This document shows, piece by piece, positions 1 to 7,531 of a stretch of 32,283 bases of DNA. Under the pieces are notes generated by a model. That model was not told the DNA's origin. It was given only the letters and a program-made list of their open reading frames with translations, and searched no databases. Within the stretch, counting starts at the first letter, position 1; every line of letters starts with the position of its first letter. The DNA is from Bacteroidota bacterium (lineage in GTDB: Bacteria > Bacteroidota > Bacteroidia > Chitinophagales > Chitinophagaceae): positions 1-32,283 of the forward strand of contig PSRA01000135.1 in the NCBI GenBank assembly GCA_003175695.1. Reading direction: 5' to 3'. The position numbers were made by a program, and so were the translations under genes.

Positions 1-1280
1 GTACCAATCCAGATATCACCTGCATCATCTTCCAGTAGAGAACGGACAGAATTGAAATATAAAACAGGTTTTTTTTGTTGTGCATTTTCAAAGAAGGTAA
101 AAGATTTTGCTGCGGGGTCATAGCGCACAAGACCCTGAAAAGTGCCCAACCACCAATTGCCTTGCCGGTCTTCACAGGCTGCTCGGCACCAGAGTTCCGG
201 TGTAGATTTGCTCTGTTGAAAAATCGGGTGAATATTGTAAAAGAGGTTCCTGTCAGGATGGAAATAACTGACTCCGTAACCTTCACTGCCCAGCCACATA
301 TTGCCGCTGGCATCCTGGAAAATGCAAAGAGCACTGCCACCTGGATTTCCTGTAGGAAATACCGGGTCATTCCGGTAATCAAGAAAATCGTTGTGCTCTT
401 CATCATACAACGACAGGCGAGTATTTGTTGACGTTATCCAAAGTCTGCCTCTTGCGTCTGAAAATACATTTCTGACAGTGTTATTTGACCAGCCTTTTTG
501 CGGGTCTATGAAATGATTATATACTGTGTTGCGGCGGTTTACCAAATCGATCTTATTCAGAATGGAGCCGGTAAACGTACACACGGCCCATAAAAAACCG
601 TGAGCGTCGAAAGTAAGATTGACGACCGCATCGCTGCTGAGAGAAATATCTTTTGTTGAATCATGCCTTATTTCATCATAACTATAGGTTAAGGGGTTAA
701 AAATCTTGATCCCCTTGCCAGTGGCGAGGTACCATTTATCAAAGTGCGGCACAATCTTGTCTATATTGGTTTGAAGAGAAATGGCGAGTAACGAATTGCC
801 ATTTCCGTTGAATTTGATAAGTGTATTGTGTTGCTGGTCTGCGATCCAAAGTCCATCGCCTGCAGCCACCCATACGTTTCCTTTTGGGTCCTGCTGAATA
901 TCATTTACTGAAATATTTTTACCAGCTTTAAAATTGATGAATTGCCCTGTACTGTAATCGTACCTGTACAGCTTTGTTAAGCCTCCGATCCAAAGCCTTC
1001 CTTTGTTATCGCAAAACAGTGACTGGATTAGATTATCCGCCAAGGCATTCGTATCTGTCTGTTTAGCGAAGAATGTTTTAATATTCACTCCGTCAAACCG
1101 GTTGAGGCCATAAGATGTGCCAATCCAGATAAAGCCAAATTTGTCCTGCGCTATGGCATGAACAGCGCCATCGCTCAAACCATCGCTGGTTGTTAGGTGA
1201 CGGAAATTATAGGCAGGCAGCTGCGCTTCTGCCAATTGGCAAAGAAATAAAAGAAAAATAACCAGCCTTAGGTTGGTCAT
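1..1280 (-). CDS. Reg_prop (two-component regulator propeller) sensor protein, N-terminal part
   Basis: The reading frame is open from an ATG at 1280 to the left edge of the window, so the C-terminus is missing and only about 426 residues are visible. The protein starts with a signal peptide (MTNLRLVIFLLFLCQLAEAQ). A series of beta-propeller blades follows, with the typical Reg_prop pattern of D..G..W.G, for example DKFGFIWIGTSYGLNRFDG, DNKGRLWIGG, DPKGNVWVAAGDGLW, DARGRLWIT, DASGNMWLGSEGYGV and DRQGNWWLGTFQGLVRYD. In Bacteroidota such periplasmic propellers usually precede a Y_Y_Y domain, one transmembrane segment and either a histidine kinase (often a hybrid two-component system) or a LuxR-type output. 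Which output this protein has cannot be seen. It lies 83 bases downstream of a globin gene on the same strand, separated by a strong hairpin, so it probably has its own transcript. Confidence 0.9.
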   Translation of the reverse strand, partial: MTNLRLVIFLLFLCQLAEAQLPAYNFRHLTTSDGLSDGAVHAIAQDKFGFIWIGTSYGLNRFDGVNIKTFFAKQTDTNALADNLIQSLFCDNKGRLWIGGLTKLYRYDYSTGQFINFKAGKNISVNDIQQDPKGNVWVAAGDGLWIADQQHNTLIKFNGNGNSLLAISLQTNIDKIVPHFDKWYLATGKGIKIFNPLTYSYDEIRHDSTKDISLSSDAVVNLTFDAHGFLWAVCTFTGSILNKIDLVNRRNTVYNHFIDPQKGWSNNTVRNVFSDARGRLWITSTNTRLSLYDEEHNDFLDYRNDPVFPTGNPGGSALCIFQDASGNMWLGSEGYGVSYFHPDRNLFYNIHPIFQQSKSTPELWCRAACEDRQGNWWLGTFQGLVRYDPAAKSFTFFENAQQKKPVLYFNSVRSLLEDDAGDIWIG

Positions 1281-1320
1281 GGGCAGTAAATAATAATGTT
1301 CGAGGTTATGGCAACTAAAG

Positions 1321-1360
1321 TGAGAATCAGAGTGGAGAGCGGTCTCCACTCTGATTTTCA
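1321..1360 (-). terminator. Strong hairpin after the globin gene, probable terminator
   Basis: A perfect 14-bp stem pairs 1325-1338 with 1343-1356 around a 4-base loop (gcgg). Four more pairs, one of them G-T, extend it to 1321-1360. It begins 3 bases after the globin stop codon on the minus strand. The tail on that strand has only a weak T-rich stretch, so termination is likely but not textbook. The purine-rich arm (AATCAGAGTGGAGA) resembles other intergenic inverted repeats in this window. Confidence 0.65.
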
Positions 1361-1363
1361 CTC

Positions 1364-1771
1364 TTAGTATGCGACCTCTATCATAGTTTCAGAGAGCATA
1401 GCATAGCAGGCTCTCCAGGCATTTTCTACTTCATCGGTCCAGTCTTTGCCCAGGCCTTGTTGCAATGTCCACATTAATGATTCTCCAAAAAATCTATAGT
1501 GCGAAGGTTTAGCACCATAGCCAACGTGCCTTATTGCGAGTTGTTTAATATCTTCTGTCAATTCGTCCTGTCTGTCCAGCCTGCTAATGATGATATTGAT
1601 CATTTCTATCAATTTCCTGGATTGTACCGCTGGAGCGGTATGGAACATCTGCTTTGTTTGGGGAAAGTCCAGGAAAAGTTTGCAGTAAAATACATCACCG
1701 ACAACTACAGGATCAACATCACGAAAGAGTTTCCATGTATTCTTTACCAAAGCAATCTGGGCTTGGGTCAT
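1364..1771 (-). CDS. Single-domain globin (flavohemoglobin-like globin domain)
   Basis: A 135-residue globin without a reductase domain. Counting from the ATG at 1771, the pocket residues match those of the globin domain of bacterial flavohemoglobin (Hmp): Tyr29 (B10, in VFYCKLF), Phe43 (CD1), Gln50 (E7), proximal His82 (F8, in RHVGYG) and Tyr92 (in KPSHY). It should therefore bind heme and could bind O2 or NO. The longer start at 1780 adds only three residues (MIV), and the 1771 start fits the family better. It lies about 100 bases downstream of a second globin on the same strand and may share its transcript. Lack of an FAD/NAD domain means any NO dioxygenase or oxygen-binding role would need a separate reductase. 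Substrate and partner are unknown. Confidence 0.88.
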   Translation of the reverse strand: MTQAQIALVKNTWKLFRDVDPVVVGDVFYCKLFLDFPQTKQMFHTAPAVQSRKLIEMINIIISRLDRQDELTEDIKQLAIRHVGYGAKPSHYRFFGESLMWTLQQGLGKDWTDEVENAWRACYAMLSETMIEVAY

Positions 1772-1872
1772 TACAATCATTTAAGCATCTTAGGTATAAT
1801 AAAATTGCAACAATTAAATCCAATCAGAGCAATTTTCCGCCCGAATTGTGGTAAAATTCAATTGAAGCGATA

Positions 1873-2301
1873 TCAGGCCACTTTCTGGCTTGCATATTCC
1901 GACGCCTCGATCATTGCCGAAAAGAGGGTGTTGTAACATAGTAGCCAGGCGTCCTGCAACTCTTCATTCCATTTTTCCGCTAATGCTCGCCGTAGTGTCC
2001 ATATTAATGCCAAACCTACTGCGGTATAATGTTCTTCTTTCAGACCATAATATACGTTGCGTTTTGCGAGCCTAACCACTTGCACAGCAATATCATCCAA
2101 CTTATCAAGCTTATTGATCATATAAGAAAGAATCGAGGTCAGCTTGACAGATTGTTCGGCAATGGTTGCATGACTGAACAACGGTTCAATTTCAGGGGCT
2201 ATTTTAAAAAGGCGTCCGTAAAATAGTCCACCAACTGCTACCGGATCGCCGGCAGCCATCTTCCACGAAGATTTGATCAGGTCGATTTGATGAGTTGTCA
2301 T
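1873..2301 (-). CDS. Globin-fold protein lacking the proximal heme histidine
   Basis: A 142-residue paralogue of the neighbouring globin. From the ATG at 2301 it keeps Tyr28 (B10, in LFYGRLF), Phe42 (CD1), Gln50 (E7) and Tyr92 (in KEEHY). However, the proximal F8 position is Asn82, in KRNVYYG where the neighbour has IRHVGYG. The codon at 2058-2056 is AAC, one base from CAC (His). In known globins this His is the essential axial iron ligand, so the protein may bind heme weakly, through another ligand, or not at all. It might act as a sensor or as a partner of the first globin; that is inference. The longer start at 2334 is less likely because a promoter-like CATATTTG lies between 2334 and 2301 and the family begins near MTTHQIDLIK. 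Confidence 0.85.
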   Translation of the reverse strand: MTTHQIDLIKSSWKMAAGDPVAVGGLFYGRLFKIAPEIEPLFSHATIAEQSVKLTSILSYMINKLDKLDDIAVQVVRLAKRNVYYGLKEEHYTAVGLALIWTLRRALAEKWNEELQDAWLLCYNTLFSAMIEASEYASQKVA

Positions 2302-2334
2302 GTTAAAGATTTTGTGCAAATATGATCTCACCAT

Positions 2335-2526
2335 AAAGCAAACGGAAATTTTACTCGTCGTGGTGCCTTAAAAACGCATTCAATGGTATCTATATACGAA
2401 TGAATGGTGGTTTGCGGCAGTGAGATCGCATTCAAATATGTTCACTTAGCCAGAGGTTCCCCCGTCGCTTCCATTTCGATTCTCTACGTTTCAATTCAAA
2501 ATTTATACTGACTGCACTGTTAAATT
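2335..2526. other. Intergenic stretch upstream of the globin pair
   Basis: No coding signal on either strand. It contains the upstream region of the globin pair, with a weak -7-like element on the minus strand near 2322-2315 (CATATTTG) and no well-placed TTTG upstream of it. I see no repeat or hairpin of note. Confidence 0.5.
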
Positions 2527-2556
2527 TTTGATGACTTATTTCCTTTTGCAATTTTG
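2527..2556 (+). promoter_or_regulatory. Bacteroidota-type promoter for a small transcript
   Basis: TTTG at 2527-2530, an 18-base spacer, then CAATTTTG at 2549-2556. This matches the Bacteroidota consensus (TTTG, about 19 bases, TAnnTTTG) at all positions but one. The predicted start of transcription is near 2563. There is no open reading frame between it and the terminator at 2610-2637. Confidence 0.5.
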
Positions 2557-2562
2557 AACAAC

Positions 2563-2637
2563 CAAACAAGAAATAGGGACGGTTCAAATAGGACAGATGG
2601 TTTATGGGTAGTCCCGCTCATTCGCGGGACTTTTTTA
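2563..2637 (+). ncRNA. Candidate small RNA, about 75 nt
   Basis: The stretch between a promoter-like sequence and a strong terminator has no reading frame of useful length, which is the usual layout of a small regulatory RNA. The 5' part is A-rich and single-stranded looking. The only stable structure I can see is the 3' terminator hairpin. I do not recognise a known RNA family. The call rests only on promoter plus terminator. Confidence 0.4.
2610..2637 (+). terminator. Rho-independent terminator
   Basis: The stem GTCCCGC (2611-2617) pairs with GCGGGAC (2624-2630) around a 6-base loop, extended by an A-T pair at 2610/2631, and is followed by TTTTTT. This is a textbook intrinsic terminator on the plus strand. 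No protein gene ends upstream of it. Confidence 0.85.
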
Positions 2638-2719
2638 TTTCAGCACAAGAATGGGAGAGTCTAACCGAAATTCAGATTAAATAATTCTTTTAGAAAAGAA
2701 GCTGATTGCTACGAGTTGA

Positions 2720-2917
2720 CAGCGCGTCAAGAGGTTAAGTCCATTCAGAAAGAATTATGATTCCGCACTCAAATGGTACCAGTTGTCTGCAGGTAACGGC
2801 TATGCATATGCTATGACAAACCTGGGCTCAATGTATGAGAAGGGTAATGGAGTTCCTGTCGATTACAACCAGGCAATGTATTGGTATAAAAAGGCGGCGG
2901 AAGGGGGATTGTTGTAA
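2720..2917 (+). pseudogene. SEL1-repeat protein fragment (remnant)
   Basis: The frame ending with TAA at 2915-2917 reads KNYDSALKWYQLSAGNGY, then AYAMTNLGSMYEKGNGVPVD and YNQAMYWYKKAAEGGLL. This is the last half of one SEL1 (TPR-like) repeat followed by one complete repeat with the usual LG..Y..G.GV..D...A..WY.KAA..G pattern. The frame is closed by a TGA at 2717-2719 and there is no start codon before the first repeat half, so the N-terminus is gone. SEL1 proteins normally have several repeats and act as protein-interaction scaffolds. I infer a degraded 3' end of a former gene. An internal ATG at 2813 is too late to give a folded protein. Confidence 0.65.
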
Positions 2918-2946
2918 CTTCAGGATATAATCATCAATTGGTTAAG

Positions 2947-3279
2947 ATGAGTGAAGTCTACAAAAACTATGTGGTAATCATTACTCCAAGTGGACCAAGG
3001 TATAGCGATTACTTTCGTGAAGGCTTTTACGAAAAAGAGGAACTAGTTCCCTCCACAGTCATTTCACAGATCAATGAATTTGCAGGAGAAGAATGGTATT
3101 TTATGTTCGTCGAATTTCCTACCAAGAAAAAGGCTTATATAGTAGAAATTGGCGTAAAAAATGAATCGAATTTGTCCAAAATAGCCGAAGTCATCACTAA
3201 GGCCTTTCCCGATCATTATCTACAATTTTATGCGGAAGACGCCAATTCGCCATTTTACATTTGGGGAACTATGTACTGA
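2947..3279 (+). CDS. Small protein of unknown function
   Basis: A 110-residue soluble protein beginning at an ATG (MSEVYKNYVVIITPSGPRY). I do not recognise a family. The composition is mixed alpha/beta, with several aromatic-rich strands (EEWYFMFVEF, KKAYIVEIGV) and no signal peptide or membrane segment. A TTG nine bases upstream would add three residues but the ATG is the simpler start. It begins 29 bases after the SEL1 remnant on the same strand, so the two may once have formed an operon, in which case this gene may be an orphan. It converges on the DUF5684 gene. Confidence 0.6.
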   Translation: MSEVYKNYVVIITPSGPRYSDYFREGFYEKEELVPSTVISQINEFAGEEWYFMFVEFPTKKKAYIVEIGVKNESNLSKIAEVITKAFPDHYLQFYAEDANSPFYIWGTMY

Positions 3280-3350
3280 AATTCTGTCGGGTTAGTTTAC
3301 TCTTATGTAGGCGTCCCTATTTTCTAAGCAGTTTAAAATTAGAATTTTTA

Positions 3351-3746
3351 CTAAGGGTTCTGAGCAGCCTTAAACTTACCTGGATCCCCATAAGGACCAA
3401 GATATTTTGCACTGCCGAAACCGAGGATGGGGTAGAAAATAATTCCTAATAACAACAACCCTACAGTGAAACCTACGCCTTTTCCAAAACTCTTGGACAA
3501 CATATTTATCGTCCAGACTGCGAAAATGACGTCGACAACCGGGATCAGAAATAGCAATAGCCACCACCAGGGTTTGCCCACTACTTTCAGCAAGACGAGT
3601 ACGTTGTAGATTGGAATGATCGCAGCCCATCCAGGTCTTCCTGCCTTGGCAAATATCCTCCAGTACGCAGCTATCATCACCACACCAATCAATAGCATCA
3701 TGAATAGGAAAGGGCCCGAATAAAACACGGTATAATTTTCTTCCAT
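3351..3746 (-). CDS. DUF5684-family membrane protein
   Basis: A 131-residue integral membrane protein. It begins with a transmembrane helix (FLFMMLLIGVVMIAAYW), followed by the conserved segment FAKAGRPGWAAIIPIYN, the VGKPWWWLLLFLIPVVD helix, SKSFGKGVGF, and the closing FYPILGFGSAKYLGPYG. This order is typical of DUF5684 proteins, often found beside signal peptidase I or alone in Bacteroidota. The function is unknown. The ATG at 3746 is preceded by an AT-rich region with TATATTTA (1 mismatch to the -7 consensus), but no clear upstream element. Confidence 0.85.
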   Translation of the reverse strand: MEENYTVFYSGPFLFMMLLIGVVMIAAYWRIFAKAGRPGWAAIIPIYNVLVLLKVVGKPWWWLLLFLIPVVDVIFAVWTINMLSKSFGKGVGFTVGLLLLGIIFYPILGFGSAKYLGPYGDPGKFKAAQNP

Positions 3747-3969
3747 GTTAAGGTGGTTTTAGTGGAATTAAATATAAAAAAAATATTGAAGAGGAATGCC
3801 ACTTTAATCTGTTTGATTCCGATAAAAGATATAATCCATAGCGATAGCATCGATAGCAGAAGTAAACTAACAAGAGGTTCATCCCGAAAGAACAAAGCTG
3901 ATCCCCAACCAGGGCTTCTAGTTAATGCACACTAAATATGATCAAGGGTTCTTTGAACTTCATTTTGCG

Positions 3970-4464
3970 TTAATCCCGATTGCGTTTTTTCAACACCAGG
4001 CTGTCAGGCGGAAATCTGGATTTTATGGTATCGATTGTTGCGCTGCACCATTCATGAAGTATTTGTTTATCCGCTTCACTTAATCTGGCATAAGTGTGGA
4101 TCAGCGTGTAAGAACCGAGGGGCATTTCGTCATGTTCGAGCTGTTCCATGCAGTCCTCCAGCCTCTTTTTTTGCATGGCAGCCGGATAACTTGCAAAGGT
4201 ATTTACGTTGAAATGTCTTTTGCCTTCTTCAATATGATTGTTCAGCCACCATCCCACAGGTTGAATGTGTGCGTACCATGGATATTGCGTCATGTTGGAA
4301 TGGCAATCGTTGCATGATCTTTTAAGGAGGGTGTTTACATTTTCCGGCACATGGTATAGTGTGGAGATATCGTAAGTAGTATCCCCTGATATGTTTTTCG
4401 CGGGCCTGAAGAATTGAATGATGATAAATAAAACAACAAATGCTAACAGAATTTTCTTGATCAT
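3970..4464 (-). CDS. Heme-binding domain protein (one CXXCH, Haem_bd family)
   Basis: A 164-residue protein with an N-terminal membrane anchor or uncleaved signal (residues 3-18, KILLAFVVLFIIIQFF). A single c-type heme motif CNDCH follows at residues 51-55, then YPWYAHIQPVGWW and the later HDEMPLGSY, whose Met is a possible distal ligand. This order is characteristic of the Haem_bd family of periplasmic cytochrome-like proteins in Bacteroidota. Heme would be attached covalently on the periplasmic side by the cytochrome c maturation system. A redox or sensing role is likely but the partner is unknown. It is divergent from the gene at 4679. Confidence 0.88.
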   Translation of the reverse strand: MIKKILLAFVVLFIIIQFFRPAKNISGDTTYDISTLYHVPENVNTLLKRSCNDCHSNMTQYPWYAHIQPVGWWLNNHIEEGKRHFNVNTFASYPAAMQKKRLEDCMEQLEHDEMPLGSYTLIHTYARLSEADKQILHEWCSATIDTIKSRFPPDSLVLKKRNRD

Positions 4465-4678
4465 TTTTACTTTTAATATTGGTTAATTGACCCAACGAAA
4501 CGCCTTTGACTGGAATACTTTTTCTTTTCAGTTCTTCACTGCGTAAACAATGCAGATCCACAATTAAAGATCGTAAATTTCGCAAAATTCCAACATCATA
4601 ATTTCTTTCAAAGATTAGGATTTATCCGCCATAAGAGATGAAACAATTATCTTTAAATAATTACGAAAATGCTTAGTC

Positions 4679-5176
4679 ATGAAACTACTCCTGGCGATAT
4701 TTCTATTGAGTCTATTCTGGTCTGTTACAGGTTCTGGACAGATTCGATTCGAAGACATTAAGATCGATACTACCATTACTGGTTTTCATTTTGCCGGCGA
4801 TTTAATGGGCGTTCGGGTGTACACACCCAATGGAGAAGCCGACTTAAGTGCTGAACATCCTTCCGCATTCTCTTTCACTTTGATTCCGGATGCTACTTTC
4901 GAATTAGCACTTGACCAGGTGAATCGTTTGATTGAAGCTTCAAAAACCAACGGATATTTGATTTCAGGCATGACGAAAAAGGACACGACTATTCAGGGGA
5001 ACAGGGTCAAGTTAATTTCTTACACAGAAACTAAAAAGGCTGAAGATTATAAAAACCTTGTTTTTAATGCCGTTGTAATGAAAGGCACGACTGCCCTGAT
5101 TTTCCTAAGCGGGGATTTGGATAGGGGAAAATATGCTGATAAATTCAGGAATACATTTTTCGCGATAAAATTATAG
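4679..5176 (+). CDS. Exported protein of unknown function
   Basis: A 165-residue protein with a signal peptide (MKLLLAIFLLSLFWSVTGSG, cleavage probably near GSGQ). The mature part has no motif I recognise. It is mainly predicted beta strands with one helical segment (LALDQVNRLIEA) and ends KFRNTFFAIKL. The layout resembles small periplasmic proteins that are often annotated only as hypothetical. It ends 10 bases before the MmcQ/YjbR gene on the same strand, so the two are probably co-transcribed. Confidence 0.75.
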   Translation: MKLLLAIFLLSLFWSVTGSGQIRFEDIKIDTTITGFHFAGDLMGVRVYTPNGEADLSAEHPSAFSFTLIPDATFELALDQVNRLIEASKTNGYLISGMTKKDTTIQGNRVKLISYTETKKAEDYKNLVFNAVVMKGTTALIFLSGDLDRGKYADKFRNTFFAIKL

Positions 5177-5186
5177 TACTTCGTAA

Positions 5187-5516
5187 ATGATCACTGGCAA
5201 ACAATTCTCCGAATTAGCTCTTTCATTTCCCGGCACCGAGACCGTGCCTCACTTTGAAAGAATTGGTTTCAAGATCTCAGGGAGGCGGATGTTTGCAACC
5301 TATTTGGAAAAGGACAATTCATGCAATATTTTTTTCACCCCGGCAGAACAAAGACTCTTCTGCAAAATGAGTAAATCAGGCATTTATCCGGTACCTAATA
5401 AATGGGGTGAAAAAGGAGCAACCACTTTTGATTTGAACACAGTAGACATGAGCCTGGTCCGCGAAGCGCTCTACTCTGCATACAATACTGTTTTAAATTC
5501 ATTTCCTAAGAAATAA
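5187..5516 (+). CDS. MmcQ/YjbR-family protein
   Basis: A 109-residue cytoplasmic protein with the conserved order of the MmcQ/YjbR family (CyaY-like fold): ALSFPGTETVPHFERIGFKI near the start, RRMFATYL, then FFTPAEQRLFC, PNKWGEKGATTFDL and a C-terminal helix (VREALYSAYNTV). Members are sometimes described as DNA-binding by structural analogy, but no reaction is established. It follows the exported protein by 10 bases. The length is normal for the family. Confidence 0.88.
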   Translation: MITGKQFSELALSFPGTETVPHFERIGFKISGRRMFATYLEKDNSCNIFFTPAEQRLFCKMSKSGIYPVPNKWGEKGATTFDLNTVDMSLVREALYSAYNTVLNSFPKK

Positions 5517-5612
5517 GTAAATTTTATAATTACCGATGGTGGCATCGTCCAATTCTCGCGCCATTTTCTTCAAGTCCTGGTTTTGTATCTTTAGTGAGCA
5601 AAACAATAGGCC

Positions 5613-6002
5613 ATGAACAAAGAAATCCAATCTTACAACAATGGTTTATCGAAGGCGGATAAAGCCATATGCGACTTATTGTCTAAAGAAATAGGTAAGA
5701 ATATTCCCGACGCAGAAGATAAAATCTATCATCGCCACCCCGTATGGTTTATTGATGAAAATCCAATTGTCGGCTATTGCAAACTGAAAGATTGTATCCG
5801 GCTATTATTCTGGAGTGGACAATCATTCGATGAACCGGGTCTTCAACCCGAGGGCAGTTTCAAGGCTGCTGAAGCTCGCTACAAGGATGTATTAGAAGTA
5901 AATGTGCAGGATCTAAAATCCTGGCTTGAAAAATCCAAAAAGATTCAATGGGATTACAAAAATATTGTTAAACGCAAGGGGGTATTGGAAAGATTGATGT
6001 AG
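5613..6002 (+). CDS. DUF1801-family protein
   Basis: A 129-residue cytoplasmic protein. The central segment EDKIYHRHPVWFIDENPIVGY followed by KDCIRLLFWSGQSFDEPGL is diagnostic of DUF1801 (YdhG-like). The C-terminal half ends with a helix containing LKSWLEKSKKIQWDYKNI. Biochemical function is not established; members share a fold with CyaY and YjbR, like its upstream neighbour. A TATCTTTAG just upstream of the ATG differs from the -7 consensus at one base. Confidence 0.85.
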   Translation: MNKEIQSYNNGLSKADKAICDLLSKEIGKNIPDAEDKIYHRHPVWFIDENPIVGYCKLKDCIRLLFWSGQSFDEPGLQPEGSFKAAEARYKDVLEVNVQDLKSWLEKSKKIQWDYKNIVKRKGVLERLM

Positions 6003-6034
6003 CTTTTTAGTGAAATACTCCGCCGTTTTCCATT

Positions 6035-6439
6035 ATGCGTAACCGTATCATAAAGACGGGCTTTAAAATCGCGATCGCTGTTTTACTTCTTATCGCTCTT
6101 GTATATACTACATACGGAATACTTGAATTATCGAAAAGTGGAGGTCCATGTAACGCAGGATTAGCCTTTATTGTTCTCATGCCTGGTTTGCTCATTTGCA
6201 CTATATTATTGTCTTCTTCTTTTATTCTGTACTTAAGAAAGGAAAGATCATCCCAGGATCGTTCATTACTCTTGGCAATTATTTCGCTTGTAGTTTGGGG
6301 TTTTTGGATTATGGCTTTTATGACTGGCGATGTCTCAAAAGAAGGCATTTATTTTTTGGGTCCCTTCTTACTGTTTCATATTCTGGGCATTGGAGTGCTT
6401 TGGAGTATTAGACCACAGAAACGTATGAAAAAAAGTTGA
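6035..6439 (+). CDS. Small four-helix membrane protein, unknown
   Basis: A 134-residue integral membrane protein with four hydrophobic segments near residues 9-29, 46-66, 77-96 and 104-122. The loops are short and the C-terminus is basic (RPQKRMKKS), which suggests it faces the cytoplasm. The cysteine in SGGPCNAG after the first helix is probably outside. I recognise no family. It starts 33 bases after the DUF1801 gene on the same strand and may be in the same transcript. Confidence 0.7.
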   Translation: MRNRIIKTGFKIAIAVLLLIALVYTTYGILELSKSGGPCNAGLAFIVLMPGLLICTILLSSSFILYLRKERSSQDRSLLLAIISLVVWGFWIMAFMTGDVSKEGIYFLGPFLLFHILGIGVLWSIRPQKRMKKS

Positions 6440-6503
6440 TCATGGCTGAAAAGATAACATTTGAGTCTTCGTGTGAAAGTTAACACTCAACAAACAGTGG
6501 AGT

Positions 6504-6878
6504 ATGAAAGAAAAAAAATTTATAAGAAGCAACCCTCATCTGCCTGTGATAAACCTCCAATCAACCATTGACTACTACCGTGATACTTTGGGATTTTATG
6601 ACGAATGGACCTTCGGAGACAAGGACGGTGGCATTCGTCGCCAGGAAATGAGATTATTGTTTGCAGAAGATCCAGAATTTGTCAGCCATATCAATAATGA
6701 TCAACACCACCTCCCATTGCTCTGGTTTGTTGATAACATTGAGGAAGTCCTTGCTGAATGGAAAACAAGGAAAATTGAAATTGTGGATGTATTAAGAACG
6801 CATCCTTATGGTGGTAAGGAGTTTGCGTTTATTGATGTAAATGGATACTATATTCGAGTGGCAGAATCAAAAGAATGA
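6504..6878 (+). CDS. VOC-superfamily (glyoxalase/bleomycin-resistance-like) protein
   Basis: A 124-residue single-module protein of the vicinal oxygen chelate superfamily. It has the usual opening (NPHLPVINLQSTIDYYRDTL followed by GF), the RRQEMRLLFAEDP strand pair, the LWFVDNIEEVLAEW segment and the closing EFAFIDVNGYYIRVAE, where a Glu or Asp usually completes the metal site. Such proteins act as dimers on diverse substrates, including resistance to bleomycin-like drugs and dioxygenase or isomerase chemistry. The substrate cannot be told from sequence alone. Confidence 0.85.
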   Translation: MKEKKFIRSNPHLPVINLQSTIDYYRDTLGFYDEWTFGDKDGGIRRQEMRLLFAEDPEFVSHINNDQHHLPLLWFVDNIEEVLAEWKTRKIEIVDVLRTHPYGGKEFAFIDVNGYYIRVAESKE

Positions 6879-6904
6879 ATATTTCTATAGAGCATCAGCT
6901 TTAG

Positions 6905-6933
6905 TTTGAAAAACGGGAGAATCTGTAATTTCG
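6905..6933 (+). promoter_or_regulatory. Candidate promoter of the GNAT gene
   Basis: TTTG at 6905-6908, a 17-base spacer, then TAATTTCG at 6926-6933, one base from the TAnnTTTG consensus. The ATG of the acetyltransferase is 20 bases further on. Confidence 0.4.
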
Positions 6934-6952
6934 AATCGCAAAAACCAGTATT

Positions 6953-7480
6953 ATGCCGCTCGATCTACAACCTACCCTGGAAAATGAGTTAGTCATCCTC
7001 CGCCCTTTGAAAGAATCTGATTATTCATCCTTGTATGCGGTTGCCTCTGACCCACTCATCTGGTCACAGCACCCAAGCCCGGACAGGTACAAAGAAGAAA
7101 ATTTCAAAGAATTTTTCCGGGATGCCATCCATTCTAAAGGTGCTTTTATTTCGATCGACAAAGCCACGAAGCAGGTAATTGGTAGTACAAGATTCAGAAT
7201 GTCGAATAGCGTTGGGAATGCTGTGGAAATAGGATGGACCTTTCTGTCGAGATCATATTGGGGTGGGCAATATAATGGATCCATTAAACGTCTGATGATT
7301 AGCCATGCATTTGAGTCGCTGGATGAAGTCGTTTTTCGAATTGGCAAAGACAATATCCGGTCACAGAAAGCGGTTGAGAAAATAGGAGGGAAAAGATTGG
7401 AAAATGATGAATTCCGGAAATATTATGAAGAAGATCCGGAACGAGTGGCATATATTATTCGGAAGGAGGAGTGGGTTTAA
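6953..7480 (+). CDS. GNAT-family N-acetyltransferase (RimJ/RimL type)
   Basis: A 175-residue cytoplasmic protein of the Gcn5-related acetyltransferase family. It begins LENELVILRPLKESDYSSLY, which is typical of the RimJ/RimL subgroup, and has QVIGSTRFRM, VEIGWTFLSRSYWGGQYN and the closing RIGKDNIRSQKAVEKIGGKR, where the N..S..A..K.G pattern forms part of the acetyl-CoA binding region. It would transfer acetyl from acetyl-CoA to an amine, on a protein N-terminus or a small molecule. The target is not predictable. Full family length. Confidence 0.88.
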   Translation: MPLDLQPTLENELVILRPLKESDYSSLYAVASDPLIWSQHPSPDRYKEENFKEFFRDAIHSKGAFISIDKATKQVIGSTRFRMSNSVGNAVEIGWTFLSRSYWGGQYNGSIKRLMISHAFESLDEVVFRIGKDNIRSQKAVEKIGGKRLENDEFRKYYEEDPERVAYIIRKEEWV

Positions 7481-7531
7481 CAACATACTTTATTGAGGGT
7501 TTAACCAGAGAATACACAGGCCACGGAGAAG

